Source of the DNA: Faecalibacterium taiwanense
GTDB lineage: Bacteria > Bacillota > Clostridia > Oscillospirales > Ruminococcaceae
Length of the DNA: 64,000 nt
NCBI RefSeq assembly: GCF_036632915.2
Contig: NZ_CP155552.1
Location: forward strand, 1-64,000
Direction of reading: 5' to 3'
Below, in pieces: positions 6,710-14,880 of this stretch. The first letter of the stretch is position 1, and every line of letters begins with the position of its first letter. The position numbers and the translations under genes are program-made. Below the pieces are notes generated by a model. That model did no database searches. It was not told the DNA's origin and worked only from the letters and a program-made list of their open reading frames with translations.

Positions 6710-8742
6710 CGTCCGCTGTTGGGGCTTCGGGGCTGTGCGGACTTCTGCCTGTCACGCCACGCTTTGTGCTGCTCGGCTTTCTTCTGGCGGTGCGCCGCAA
6801 GCCGCTCCGCTTCCTCCGGGGTGAGATCGGCTCCATCCAGCTTGGCGAGTTCCTTCAGTGAGCGTTTGCGAGGCTTCTCTGGCTGACTGGCCTTTTTCTT
6901 GTCGCGTTGCTTCTGCTGATAGGCCCGATTGCGCTCTAACCGCCGTTCTTCCTCCGCCTGTTCCTCCGGGGTCAACAGGCCCGCCCGCTTCCTCGCGGTA
7001 AACTCCCGGCGCTCCTGCTTGTACCTCTCATACCGAACCTGGGCAAGCACCTGGGAGCGTTCCTCTTTCTCTGCCTGTTCCTCCTGCTGGCGGCGTTCTT
7101 CCTCCTGCTCCATCGGGGTCACAATGTCGGCGGGAACCTCAAACGCGCCAATGAAATTGAAATAGAAATCTAACCGCTGACGGCGCTGCTTTCCCCGTCC
7201 GTTGCCCTCATGGACAACGATTTTCTCGATAAACTCATTGAGAATGGGCGTAGTCAGTTCCGAAAAATCGGTGTACCGCTTGGCAAGGTCGATAAACTCC
7301 GTCATTCTCACCCGGTCGGCGTTCCAGTTGTCCAGCAAGCCCTGCCACTCCGTCATGGAGGCTTCCAGCGCGGCCTGTTCCTCGTCATACTCGGCAAGGA
7401 GACGGCTGAAATGCTTATCCGGCAGCTTGCCCGTGGCGTTGGCCTCGTACAGCTTCTTCACCAGTCCGTCCAGTTCGGCGTGGCGCTTCTTCGCCTGGAC
7501 AATCTGTTTCCGGCAATCCTTGACTGCTTCCTCCTGGCGCAGACTGGATGCCTTTCGAACCCGCTGAACAAACTCCTGCTCGTTGTTGCGGACATACCAG
7601 CTTATCCGCTGGATGGCGGAGAGGATCGCCGCTTCCAGCTTTTGCGTGGCAACATAGTGAATGGTGCAATCCTCCATAGGTGCCCGGTATCTGGAACAGG
7701 TGAAAGCATCGTCAATGTACTTGCCTTGGACAAGACTGTTGTGGTGGGTCAGCTTTGCGCCGCAGTCGGCACAGTAGAGCAGTCCGGTTAAACGGTTAGG
7801 GGCATTACTCCGCTTGGGTGTCCGGCGCTTGGTTTCCCGCAAACGCTGAACATTGTGCCACGTTTCTTCGTCAATGATGGCGGGGACGGCTCCCTCAAAT
7901 ACAAATTGTTCCTCTGGCATTGTCCTGCGGGTGCTTTTAGTCTTGTAGTTCTCACAGACAGTCTTGCCCAGCACCTTGCGCCCCAGGTACTCCGGCCTTT
8001 TAAGAATATAACCCAGGGTGGTGGCAGACCATGCGTAGGGGTCGCGGTAGCTGTTGGCTCGAACAGGACAGCCGATACGCTTCCAGTGTTCGGAAGGGAT
8101 GGGGATTTGCTCGGCCCGCAGCGTTCGGGCGATGCCGTTGACGCTCTGACCGTCCATGACCATCTGAAAGATGCGGCGCACAACGGCGGCAGCTTCCTCG
8201 TCGATCACCCACTCGCCCTTTTCTTCTTTTGAGGCGAGATAGCCATAGGGGACGGCCCCCGAACAGCGCAGGCCCTTTTCCATTCTGGACTTGAAAACGG
8301 TCTTGATTTTGCGGCTGGTGTCAGCAACGTACCACTCATTTATCACATCCCGGAAGATGGACATAATATCAAATCCATTGGCGGTGTCCAGGTTGTCATT
8401 GGCGGCGATAAAGCGGACGTTGTACTCGTCAAAGGTGCGTTTGAGCAAGCCGACCTCCACCACGTCACGGCCTATTCTGCTCTGGTCTTTGACAATGACG
8501 GTAGCCACATTTCCGGCCCGTATCTCGTCCACCATAGCGTCCAGGCCGGGCCGCTTGAAGGTCGTTCCCCGCACCCCGTCATCGGTGAAGTGGCGGACAT
8601 TAGTGAAGCCATTTTTTCGGGCGTAGTCCTCCAGGATGCGCTTTTGATTTTCTACGGACACGCTCTCGTCAGACCGCCCATCGTCGTGAGATAACCTTTC
8701 GTACAATGCTGTGATTTTACCCTTTTGCTCCTGCTTCCTCAT
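6706..8742 (-). CDS. Large serine recombinase (TnpX-like) of the nested element
   Basis: This 678-residue protein excises and integrates the element. The catalytic domain begins ITALYERLSHDDGRSDESVS with nucleophile Ser18, and DQSRIGRD holds Arg89 and Arg92. A recombinase domain follows, then a zinc ribbon (LLYCADCGAK and FTCSRYRAPMEDC) and a long coiled coil, as in large serine integrases. An unusual C-terminal tail of about 130 residues is rich in Arg, Lys, Glu and Gln and repeats the pattern LTPEE-AE-RRLERNR. The start at 8742 follows AGGAGG. It lies next to the right attachment core, and its target is the P-K-G codons of virD4. Confidence 0.93.
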   Translation of the reverse strand: MRKQEQKGKITALYERLSHDDGRSDESVSVENQKRILEDYARKNGFTNVRHFTDDGVRGTTFKRPGLDAMVDEIRAGNVATVIVKDQSRIGRDVVEVGLLKRTFDEYNVRFIAANDNLDTANGFDIMSIFRDVINEWYVADTSRKIKTVFKSRMEKGLRCSGAVPYGYLASKEEKGEWVIDEEAAAVVRRIFQMVMDGQSVNGIARTLRAEQIPIPSEHWKRIGCPVRANSYRDPYAWSATTLGYILKRPEYLGRKVLGKTVCENYKTKSTRRTMPEEQFVFEGAVPAIIDEETWHNVQRLRETKRRTPKRSNAPNRLTGLLYCADCGAKLTHHNSLVQGKYIDDAFTCSRYRAPMEDCTIHYVATQKLEAAILSAIQRISWYVRNNEQEFVQRVRKASSLRQEEAVKDCRKQIVQAKKRHAELDGLVKKLYEANATGKLPDKHFSRLLAEYDEEQAALEASMTEWQGLLDNWNADRVRMTEFIDLAKRYTDFSELTTPILNEFIEKIVVHEGNGRGKQRRQRLDFYFNFIGAFEVPADIVTPMEQEEERRQQEEQAEKEERSQVLAQVRYERYKQERREFTARKRAGLLTPEEQAEEERRLERNRAYQQKQRDKKKASQPEKPRKRSLKELAKLDGADLTPEEAERLAAHRQKKAEQHKAWRDRQKSAQPRSPNSGR

Positions 8743-8787
8743 GTGTGTAACCTCCTGTTTTGTATTTTCACGACCTTTCTATCCTTA

Positions 8788-9324
8788 TTATAGTGACCCT
8801 TTCGGATCGGTTACGACATAGGAACTATGGCATTGCAGGAGGTTCGGTTTCAGCCAAAATCTCGTTTTACCAGAGCCGGAGCCGCCGACCACCAGCACGT
8901 TTTTGTTCCGGGCGTTCTTGGGGTCAGCTGGACGATTGCTCATCATTAACCGCTCTGTCTTGGTTAAAATGATGTTGTCGGCAAACTTGGGAGCCATGAA
9001 CGGCTCAATATCCTTGGCGGTGCCCCACCGGGCAGAGCCGTACTCCATGCCATGACGGTACTTCTTTGCATTTTTGCTCCGCAAATATACGGCAAGCCGT
9101 AGCCCTGTGCCGCAGGAAAAGCCAATAAGCAAATCCAGCGGATGCAGACTGGGCAGAGGATTCGCAAATGCCACCGGGAAAGTTCCCATCATAGACATGA
9201 TGTGTTCGCCCAACTCTTTGCCCTCGGCCAGCCGCCACGCTTCACCAAGGTTCGTTGCCACCAGCCCCAGCAGGATATACGGCAGATACAGTGCCAGCAG
9301 CTTTGTCAGCTTTTTCGTGGTCAC
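8788..9324 (-). pseudogene. VirD4/TraG coupling protein, N-terminal part, interrupted
   Basis: This 178-residue fragment has two N-terminal membrane segments (LLALYLPYILLGLVATNLG and a second near residues 60-80). It has a Walker A motif GGSGSGKT (147-154) and ends VVTDPKGSL followed by a stop supplied by the inserted element. The intact protein would continue with the segment at 1-149. VirD4 proteins couple the relaxosome to the mating channel, so ICE self-transfer should be blocked until the nested element excises (inference). The start is a GTG at 9324 preceded by GGAG. It overlaps the end of pcfB by 83 bases. Confidence 0.88.
8798..8805. repeat. Right attachment core of the nested element
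   Basis: CCTTTCGG, identical to 142-149. The inverted arm lies at 8779-8789. The virD4 frame GAT CCG AAA GG resumes as C AGT ATC in the left flank. Confidence 0.8.
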
Positions 9325-9778
9325 AGTCCACGCTCCTGTTCCTTATGCCGGACTTTGCCGGGAGTTCTGCCGCCGCCTGCACCAGCTCCTGCAATCGTGC
9401 CAGCACCGAGGGACGTTTGTCCTTGTTCAGCAAAGATGCCGAATACTCCTTGAACGCCGATTGAAATGCTTCTGCATCCGGGGCTTTGAAAAAGACTAGA
9501 TACCGGGGCGGCACTTCGGAGGTGTCCTTGCGGATAGCGTAGTCGATGCCGTACTTTTTGGCGTAGCGCTCCAGACCACGGATACCGGTCTTGCTGATCT
9601 CCACGCTGGATACGCCACGGTTTTGCCGCAGAAGGGTGCGGACACTTTGCTTGCCTTGGGATGCCTTGGACTGGTACAGCCGAAGCGCTGCTTTTATCGC
9701 CCGCAGGACAGTCCGGGCAGACAATTTCGTAGTCGAGATCATCAGGTTGAAGGATTTCTGTTCGATTTCTTCCTGCAT
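9242..9778 (-). CDS. PcfB-family (DUF3801) conjugation protein
   Basis: This 178-residue protein contains LRAIKAALRLYQSKASQGKQ and ERYAKKYGIDYAIRKDTSE, which match PcfB (DUF3801). PcfB is an accessory factor that links the relaxosome to the VirD4-like coupling protein in Gram-positive conjugation. It lies directly upstream of virD4, as in Tn1549-type ICEs. The unusually long overlap with virD4 (83 bases) means its last 28 residues, GIRNRSVDCDHEKADKAAG onward, are read from the virD4 start region. A true shorter C-terminus or a frameshift cannot be excluded. Confidence 0.82.
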   Translation of the reverse strand: MQEEIEQKSFNLMISTTKLSARTVLRAIKAALRLYQSKASQGKQSVRTLLRQNRGVSSVEISKTGIRGLERYAKKYGIDYAIRKDTSEVPPRYLVFFKAPDAEAFQSAFKEYSASLLNKDKRPSVLARLQELVQAAAELPAKSGIRNRSVDCDHEKADKAAGTVSAVYPAGAGGNEPW

Positions 9779-9879
9779 CGTTCATCACCATCCCTTGCCG
9801 CCTGCATCAGAGCCGCCACGAAGAAGCCGAAAAAAGCACCTGCTTCAAAAAATGCGAAACCGATAAAAAAGTTCAGCAT
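9742..9879 (-). CDS. DUF3789-type small membrane peptide
   Basis: This 45-residue peptide begins MLNFFIGFAFFEAGAFFGFF and continues VAALMQAARDGDERCRKK. It has one hydrophobic segment followed by a charged tail, the pattern of DUF3789 peptides found in clostridial ICEs upstream of pcfB. It overlaps the pcfB start by 37 bases. The ATG at 9879 follows a GAGGTG site. Function is unknown. Confidence 0.6.
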   Translation of the reverse strand: MLNFFIGFAFFEAGAFFGFFVAALMQAARDGDERCRKKSNRNPST

Positions 9880-9887
9880 GGTGCACC

Positions 9888-10337
9888 TCAGTCGATGCAG
9901 ATGCAGGTCAGCTTTTGCCCATCTGCCATCAGGGTGGTGCTGTGGCCTTCCAGATAGGTCTGAAAGCGGTAAATATCCTCCACCGTCAGGGATACGATGG
10001 TGCTGTGCCCATCGGTGCGGTAGAAGATGACCGGACCGGTCAGGTACCGCTTGCCTGCCAGCTTGAGGACCTGCGCCGGATTGTAACTGATAAACAGCGG
10101 CGCACCCTTCACGGAAATCAGGGCATCGTCCTCGTCAAAACAAGGCAGAACGGAAGGGGCATCCTCCTCCATGATAATGGTTAGCTCCATGTCGGGACCG
10201 ATAGCGGCAAGGTACACATCCTTGCCTGCTGCCTCGGTCAAACAGGATGCCGCCTGCTTCAGCATGGTCAGGATGTTCACATCCACCGTGATCTGCGGGG
10301 CGTGAGTTGCGGAGTGAAAAGGAATCGTATTGTTCAT
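9888..10337 (-). CDS. Conserved ICE hypothetical protein
   Basis: This 149-residue soluble protein begins MNNTIPFHSATHAPQITVDV and ends DIYRFQTYLEGHSTTLMADG followed by QKLTCICID. No catalytic motif or membrane segment is visible. It is acidic (IIMEEDAPSVLPCFDEDDAL). The start at 10337 follows GGAGG at the proper distance. It lies between parB and the DUF3789 peptide on the same strand. It is probably in the ICE maintenance/transfer operon. I do not recognise a family. Confidence 0.6.
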   Translation of the reverse strand: MNNTIPFHSATHAPQITVDVNILTMLKQAASCLTEAAGKDVYLAAIGPDMELTIIMEEDAPSVLPCFDEDDALISVKGAPLFISYNPAQVLKLAGKRYLTGPVIFYRTDGHSTIVSLTVEDIYRFQTYLEGHSTTLMADGQKLTCICID

Positions 10338-10402
10338 AGGCGTTACCTCCAAATTTTTGCAAACAAAAAAGACCCCATCGGGTCTCTTGGTTCAGTCTGC
10401 GC

Positions 10403-11350
10403 TCAACGCGCTTCTTCCTGCTTCTTTTGTTTTGCCTGCTGCTTTTTCAGTTGCCACTGGTCGAGCAGCTTGATGATGATGTTTTCCATCTGCCGGGGCG
10501 TGTAGTTGCGCGGAAAGTATTTCCGCAGAGTTTCGTTTTTGATGGTCACGGTGTCCAGTTCGCTTTTCTTTTCCTCGTTCATAATGTCGTAGACAGCATC
10601 GTAGTCAAACTCGCCCTGCTGTGCCAGCTTTTTTATCCGAATGGCTTGCGAAAGGGATGGAGCATTCTGTGAAGCGTCCATTGCTTCTAAAAAATCCTGC
10701 TGCTGTTTCTCATCCAGATAGGACAGTTCTACCGCAGGGTTAAAAGAGATTTTCTTTTCGTCCACCATGTCCAGTAGTTCAGGGACAAGATTGGTGAGCC
10801 GAATGAAACGCTGGACTTGTCTGCCGCTTTCATCAGTGGCTTTTCCGACTTCATCAGCGGCTTCCAACTTCCCGACAACTTGTCGGGAAGTTAAATCCGA
10901 CCTAGCACCTTGATTTTTTATCGCATCCAGCTTCATCTTGTACGCCAAAGCCCTTTCACTGGGCAGGATGTGTTCACGCTGAAGGTTGGAATCCACCATC
11001 AATATCACCGCAGCATCGTCCGACATCTGCCGCACAATGACCGGCAGGGTGTCCAGCCCGGCAAGTTTCGCCGCATACTGACGGCGGTGCCCGGAGATGA
11101 TCTCGTAGCCGTCACCATCCGGGCGGGGACGGGCAATCAGCGGAGCCAGCACACCGTACTGAGCGATGCTCTCCACCGTCCGGGTCATGGCTTCATCGTC
11201 CAGCACCTTGAAGGGGTGGTTGGTGAAGGGATGCAGCTCGTCGATGGGAATCTGCTGCACCTGTTCCCGTTGCTCCTCTTGTCGGTTTTCCTCAGTGGAA
11301 AACAGGTCATCTAGCCCTTTCAGAGCTAAGTTTCCGCTGTCGATCGGCAT
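10403..11350 (-). CDS. parB: ParB-family partition protein
   Basis: This 315-residue protein begins MPIDSGNLALKGLDDLFSTE. It has the ParB/Spo0J N-terminal nuclease-like fold (IPIDELHPFTNHPF, DGDGYEIISGHRRQYAAKLA, LPVIVRQMSDDAAVILMVDS) and the helix-turn-helix box LQREHILPSERALAYKMKLD. The C-terminus is Gln/Lys-rich. With ParA it should stabilise the circular, replicating ICE before reintegration. The start at 11350 follows AGGAGG and overlaps the reconstructed end of parA by 44 bases. Confidence 0.88.
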   Translation of the reverse strand: MPIDSGNLALKGLDDLFSTEENRQEEQREQVQQIPIDELHPFTNHPFKVLDDEAMTRTVESIAQYGVLAPLIARPRPDGDGYEIISGHRRQYAAKLAGLDTLPVIVRQMSDDAAVILMVDSNLQREHILPSERALAYKMKLDAIKNQGARSDLTSRQVVGKLEAADEVGKATDESGRQVQRFIRLTNLVPELLDMVDEKKISFNPAVELSYLDEKQQQDFLEAMDASQNAPSLSQAIRIKKLAQQGEFDYDAVYDIMNEEKKSELDTVTIKNETLRKYFPRNYTPRQMENIIIKLLDQWQLKKQQAKQKKQEEAR

Positions 11351-12171
11351 CCGCCAGCACCTCCTTTGCAAGAGATTGGTAGGCTTCTGCCACCTTGCCT
11401 TTGGGGTCATGCTGGAAAATGCTCTTGCCTGCCGCACTGGTTTCAGCCGCACGGACGGAGCGGGGATGGTCTGCTCAAACACCTTCAGGTGTTTTCCGTA
11501 TGCCTGCCGAATCAGATTGCTGATCTGCTTTCCATAATTGGTGCGGCTGTCGGTCATGGTGAGCAAGATACCCTCAATTTTCATTTTCGGGTTGATCTGC
11601 CGCCGGACTTTCTGCACGGTCTGCAAAAGCTGTTCCAAGCCTTTTGCGGAAAGATACTGTGCCTGCACGGGAATCAGGGCAGCGTCTGCCGCCGCCAGTG
11701 CGTTGATGGTGAGCATCCCCAGCGAGGGCATACAGTCCAGCAGGATATAATCGTACTCCCGATATGCCCCTCCAACACCTGTTTGAGCATCTTTTCCCGG
11801 TTCATACTGTTTACCAGAGCCACTTCCAGCCCTGCCAGTTCGATGTTCGCAGGAATCAGGTCAACGCCCTCCGCATGGTGCAGGATACCTTCGCCGGGCG
11901 GAATGGGCTGGTCGTTCATGGCTTTCTGCATCAAGTTGGAAAGGGTGGTGGGCAGGTCATCGGGCTGCTGCCAGCCCATGCTGATGGTCAGTGAACCCTG
12001 TGGGTCGGTATCCACCAACAGGACTTTCTTGCCCTCCATTGCCAGCCCGATGCCTAGATTTTCACAGGTAGTGCTTTTCCCCACACCACCTTTTTGATTG
12101 GTGACTGCGATAATCGTAGCTTTCTTTGCGATAACATCACCCCGCCTTCGGTGAACCGCGCGCAAAGTCAT
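11307..12171 (-). pseudogene. parA: ParA-family ATPase, two apparent frameshifts
   Basis: The N-terminal part reads AKKATIIAVTNQKGGVGKST, then VLLVDTDPQGSL and IPANIELAGLEVAL, which are ParA Walker motifs. Near 11,755 the frame breaks after LEGHIG; the continuation EYDYILLDCMPSLGMLTINA is in another frame. Near 11,460 a second break follows FEQTIP, and the ending RSVRAAETSAAGKSIFQHDP up to KLSSERAR is in a third frame. Each break would be repaired by one extra base in a short G or C run. A repaired protein would be about 288 residues. The start is uncertain; the ATG at 12171 lies inside repA. The breaks may be sequencing errors. Confidence 0.8.
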
Positions 12172-13003
12172 GGTTCGTCTTGTTCTGATAGTAGAGGTTC
12201 ATGGTAGTGGGCGCATTGTAGAGCATCGCCAGCAGATACTGCTTCATGTTCCGCACCGGAGCGGTGTTTTCTGCCAAACAGCCCAGCACGAAACGGATGT
12301 GGTCAGCGTTCAGCTTTTTCAGCCGACTGCGTACCACCTCGGTAGGCTTGTCATCTCCGGCGATCCGCAACATCTTCCGTTTGGTGGAACAGGTGTCCAC
12401 AAGCAAGTCTACGATCTGATAGATGGTGTCCTCATCGTCCGGGCAGAGCCGGAGCAGAAGGTCTACCTCCAATGCCTGATAAAAATAATCCTCAAGCTGC
12501 TCCCGGATGCCCCCGGAATAGATAGGGTCAGGATCGTTCCACTCTGTCTTATTCTTATCAGTCTTATTTGCTTGCGGTTTTGGCTGCTCCAGAATTGCGC
12601 TTTCGGCAGCACCAGAATTGCTGTTTGGGCAATTCTGTACTTGCGCTTTTGGCAAGCCAGAGGAAAAGTCCTTGACGTAGATCAGGCTGGGTCTGCCCAG
12701 ACCACGGCGTTTGCGCTCGATGAGGTCGAGCTGCTCCAGTTCTCGGAACAACTTGACCGCCTTGCGTTCGGCGCAGCAGAGGGATTTCTGCACTTCCCGG
12801 ACGGTGTAGATGATATACACCCGGCCTTGCTCGTCCAGCCAGCCGTTCTTGACCGACAGGCTCATGCGGTCCAGTAAGATGCCGTACAGCGTCCGGGCAT
12901 CGGTGGAGAGCTTCTGGAAGCGGTGGTCTTGGAACAGTGCTTTCGGGATGCGGAAGTAGGAGAACAATTCGCCTGACTGACCATAGAAGTAGTCCAGCAT
13001 CAT
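12137..13003 (-). CDS. Replication initiator RepA (RepA_N-like), ICE
   Basis: This 288-residue protein begins MMLDYFYGQSGELFSYFRIP and continues LFQDHRFQKLSTDARTLYGI and LLDRMSLSVKNGWLDEQGRV. It has the replication-initiator N-terminal winged helix of clostridial ICEs and plasmids. The C-terminal domain (RLCPDDEDTIYQIVDLLVDT) is of the type that binds helicase loaders in related initiators. The chosen start is the ATG at 13003, which overlaps the stop of a 14-codon leader peptide. A longer frame upstream lacks a ribosome site. It heads the repA-parA-parB block and probably drives autonomous replication of the excised ICE. Confidence 0.85.
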   Translation of the reverse strand: MMLDYFYGQSGELFSYFRIPKALFQDHRFQKLSTDARTLYGILLDRMSLSVKNGWLDEQGRVYIIYTVREVQKSLCCAERKAVKLFRELEQLDLIERKRRGLGRPSLIYVKDFSSGLPKAQVQNCPNSNSGAAESAILEQPKPQANKTDKNKTEWNDPDPIYSGGIREQLEDYFYQALEVDLLLRLCPDDEDTIYQIVDLLVDTCSTKRKMLRIAGDDKPTEVVRSRLKKLNADHIRFVLGCLAENTAPVRNMKQYLLAMLYNAPTTMNLYYQNKTNHDFARGSPKAG

Positions 13004-13044
13004 TTGATGTGTCCTCGGATTTTCAACTGTATGGGTGCGTTCAT
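13000..13044 (-). CDS. Leader peptide coupled to repA
   Basis: AAGGAGG is followed eight bases later by ATG and the 14 codons MNAPIQLKIRGHIK. Its TGA overlaps the repA ATGs. The only strong ribosome site for repA belongs to this peptide, so repA translation depends on coupling. Confidence 0.55.
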   Translation of the reverse strand: MNAPIQLKIRGHIK

Positions 13045-13071
13045 GTGGAAAACCTCCTTCCCGATTTCTAC

Positions 13072-13108
13072 AAAAGAAAAAGCTCACCTTCCTTTTTTGA
13101 AAGTGAGC
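13072..13108 (-). terminator. Terminator/attenuator in the repA leader
   Basis: On the minus strand GCTCACTTTC (13108-13099) pairs with GAAGGTGAGC (13091-13082), followed by TTTTTCTTTT. It lies between the palindromic operator and the repA leader peptide. The same structure is present in the second ICE end at about 15,112-15,150. Confidence 0.7.
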
Positions 13109-13147
13109 CATGTAAAGTCAAAATGGTAACAGTAAGTGTCGAGTTTC

Positions 13148-13181
13148 GTAGGTGAAAATTTTCACCTACCGTTTCACCTAC
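13148..13181. promoter_or_regulatory. Palindromic binding site with a third half-site
   Basis: GTAGGTGAAAA and TTTTCACCTAC form a perfect 22-bp palindrome (13148-13169), and TTTCACCTAC repeats at 13172-13181. In the second ICE end the equivalent site is GTACCCAA/TTGGGTAC plus CTGGGTAC. It is probably bound by RepA or the ICE recombination machinery. Confidence 0.6.
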
Positions 13182-13307
13182 AAAGAGCCGTTTTGGAGAC
13201 AAAAAGATACCAAAAGTTACGTCAAAGTACACAAAGGCACTTTCATGGAATTATCAGATAGTCACAAGATTTCACAAGAAAAACGGGATTTCAAAATTAG
13301 CGACGTT

Positions 13308-13352
13308 CTCATAACCGCTTGGTCCCGGGTTCAAGTCCTGGCTGGCCCACCA
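13308..13352 (+). pseudogene. tRNA-Met 3' fragment (ICE attachment site)
   Basis: The sequence starts with a Met-type anticodon loop CTCATAA and continues into the T arm GGGTTCAAGTCC, the acceptor GGCTGGCCCA and an encoded CCA. The 5' half and a pairing anticodon stem are absent. It is the duplicated 3' end left by integration into an elongator tRNA-Met gene, expected intact beyond the left edge. Confidence 0.75.
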
Positions 13353-13356
13353 AAAA

Positions 13357-13389
13357 AGCACGAGATTTTGCTCTCGTGCTTTTCTTTTT
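13357..13389. terminator. Terminator after the tRNA fragment
   Basis: AGCACGAG (13357-13364) pairs with CTCGTGCT (13373-13380), followed by TTTCTTTTT. A-runs on the other side make it usable in both directions. Confidence 0.75.
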
Positions 13390-13404
13390 GCATGAATAGG
13401 CGCT

Positions 13405-13614
13405 TTACTTGTACAATTCTTTGCTCATCTGTTTCCGAATCTCATCACGTCGTCTGTCGTAGACCTGCGTGTAGATTGCAAGGGTCGTGCTAGGCTGAGC
13501 GCGTCCGGCTTCTGCGGCCACCGTTGCCACACCGATATTGGGATTAGACAACAGAATGCTGACGAAGGCGTGCCGGAACATATGCGGATGGATTTTTTCG
13601 ATTAGGGGTACATA
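13405..13614 (-). pseudogene. Tyrosine recombinase (ICE integrase) C-terminal remnant
   Basis: The minus strand reads EKIHPHMFRHAFVSILLSNP and continues VATVAAEAGRAQPSTTLAIY then TQVYDRRRDEIRKQMSKEL. It retains the HxxRH box and the catalytic Tyr of IYTQV, the C-terminal third of a Xer/Int-family integrase. An in-frame stop lies immediately upstream (13615-13617) and the rest of the domain is gone. Its 3' end faces the tRNA fragment, the usual position of an ICE integrase, so it marks the left end of a second, largely deleted element. Confidence 0.85.
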
Positions 13615-13777
13615 TCACAGAGCACATGATACGCTGGCCGTTTTTGTTTGCCCCCATTGCGGCAGATCCTGCTTTCTGCCGCAAATTGCATCAGATCCCG
13701 CCGTTTGCTCAATGAGTATTTCCCGCCGTCCCGTTATACTGGGAGGGAAATGGAATTAAACGATGGAGGAACAGACC

Positions 13778-14647
13778 ATGAAATACGGTGTCATCGATGT
13801 GGGTGGCGGCCTGCGGGGCATTTACGGCGCTGGCGTGCTGGACCGCTGCCTGGAGGAGGACCTCCGCTTCGATCTCTGCATCGGCGTTTCGGCGGGCAGC
13901 GCCAATATGACGTCCTATCTGGCAGGCCAGCATGGGCGGAACAAGCCCTTTTACGATGAATACTCCTTCCGCAGGGAGTACATGAGCGTGCACAACCTCA
14001 TCCGCAAGCACTCCTATCTCGATCTGGGCTATGTCTACGGCACCCTCAGCAATGCAGGCGGCGAGAATCCGCTGGATTACGCGGCGCTTGCCCGCAGCCC
14101 GGCAGAGCTCTGCGTGGTGGCCGCTAATGCACAGAACGGCGAGGCGCAGTATTTCACCAAGGCAGACCTCCACCCGGACGACTACCGCGTCCTCATGGCG
14201 TCCTGCTGCATCCCGGTCATCGACCAGCCCTGCGTCATCGACGGCGTGCCTTATTTTGATGGCGGCCTGGCCGACCCCGTCCCGCTGGAATGGGCCTTTG
14301 CCCACGGCTGCGACCGGGTGGCTCTCATCCTGACCAAGCCCATCGGGCTGGTGAGTAGTGATGCCCGGGACAAGCATCTGGCACACCTGCTGCAGTCGCA
14401 TTACCCCGCTGCAGCCGAGGGGCTGCGCCGCCGGGCATGGCGGTACAACACGGCTGTCCAGCGGGCGCGGGAGCTGGAGCGACAGGGCCTTGTCTGCATC
14501 ATCGCCCCGGACAGCACCGAGGGAATGTCCACCCTGACCAAGAACCGCGCCTGCCTTGAAAAAATGTACGCCAAAGGCAAACAGGACGCCGAAGCGCTGG
14601 TGCGGTGGATGCAAAACACCAAACAAGATGAATCGGTGGGCACCTAG
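13778..14647 (+). CDS. Patatin-like phospholipase (RssA-type)
   Basis: This 289-residue protein begins MKYGVIDVGGGLRGIYGAGV, with the glycine-rich oxyanion loop at residues 9-19. The nucleophile Ser38 lies in GVSAG, and the catalytic Asp161 is in DGG. It should be a serine-dependent acyl hydrolase acting on lipids; the substrate is unknown. The start at 13778 follows GGAGG. It lies alone between the integrase remnant and the second ICE end. It could be cargo of a deleted element or chromosomal DNA caught between insertions. Confidence 0.88.
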   Translation: MKYGVIDVGGGLRGIYGAGVLDRCLEEDLRFDLCIGVSAGSANMTSYLAGQHGRNKPFYDEYSFRREYMSVHNLIRKHSYLDLGYVYGTLSNAGGENPLDYAALARSPAELCVVAANAQNGEAQYFTKADLHPDDYRVLMASCCIPVIDQPCVIDGVPYFDGGLADPVPLEWAFAHGCDRVALILTKPIGLVSSDARDKHLAHLLQSHYPAAAEGLRRRAWRYNTAVQRARELERQGLVCIIAPDSTEGMSTLTKNRACLEKMYAKGKQDAEALVRWMQNTKQDESVGT

Positions 14648-14880
14648 AGATGAACCCCGTTCACTTCCCTTGACAATATCCGCCCCGGACATTATAAGAT
14701 GATGTGTACATACAGACAACGGAGCCTGGAGCGGTATCGCTCTGGGCTTTTTGCATTTTGTTGTTCTGCTGCGGACAGATAGAGGGGGTCCGCAGCAAAG
14801 GACAGGAAACATCAGTCGGCCCGCCGCAGCGGAAACGTGTCCGCCGGGCAGGGCAAAAATGGAAAAGGAGCGTTTCAGAA

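Larger units (their letters stand above)
142..8805. mobile_element. Nested integrative mobilizable element with tet gene, inserted in virD4
   Basis: Both ends carry the same 8-bp core CCTTTCGG (142-149 and 8798-8805). Just inside each end is an inverted copy of AATAAGGATAG (158-168, reversed at 8779-8789). The element encodes a large serine recombinase next to the right end and a TnpW-like protein next to the left end. It also has a MobA/MobL relaxase, an oriT-like site and a tet ribosomal protection gene. It has no mating-pair genes, so it is mobilizable rather than self-transmissible (inference). The recombinase family resembles TnpX of Tn4451 and Tn5397, which use a GA dinucleotide at the crossover. 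The core contains GA when read on the minus strand (CCGAAAGG). Confidence 0.88.
13029..13350. repeat. ICE right-end sequence, copy 1 (direct repeat with 15068-15388)
   Basis: About 320 bp from the repA leader through the tRNA-Met 3' fragment is closely repeated 2,038 bp downstream. Differences cluster in the palindrome at 13148-13181. It represents the right terminus of the ICE. Confidence 0.85.
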
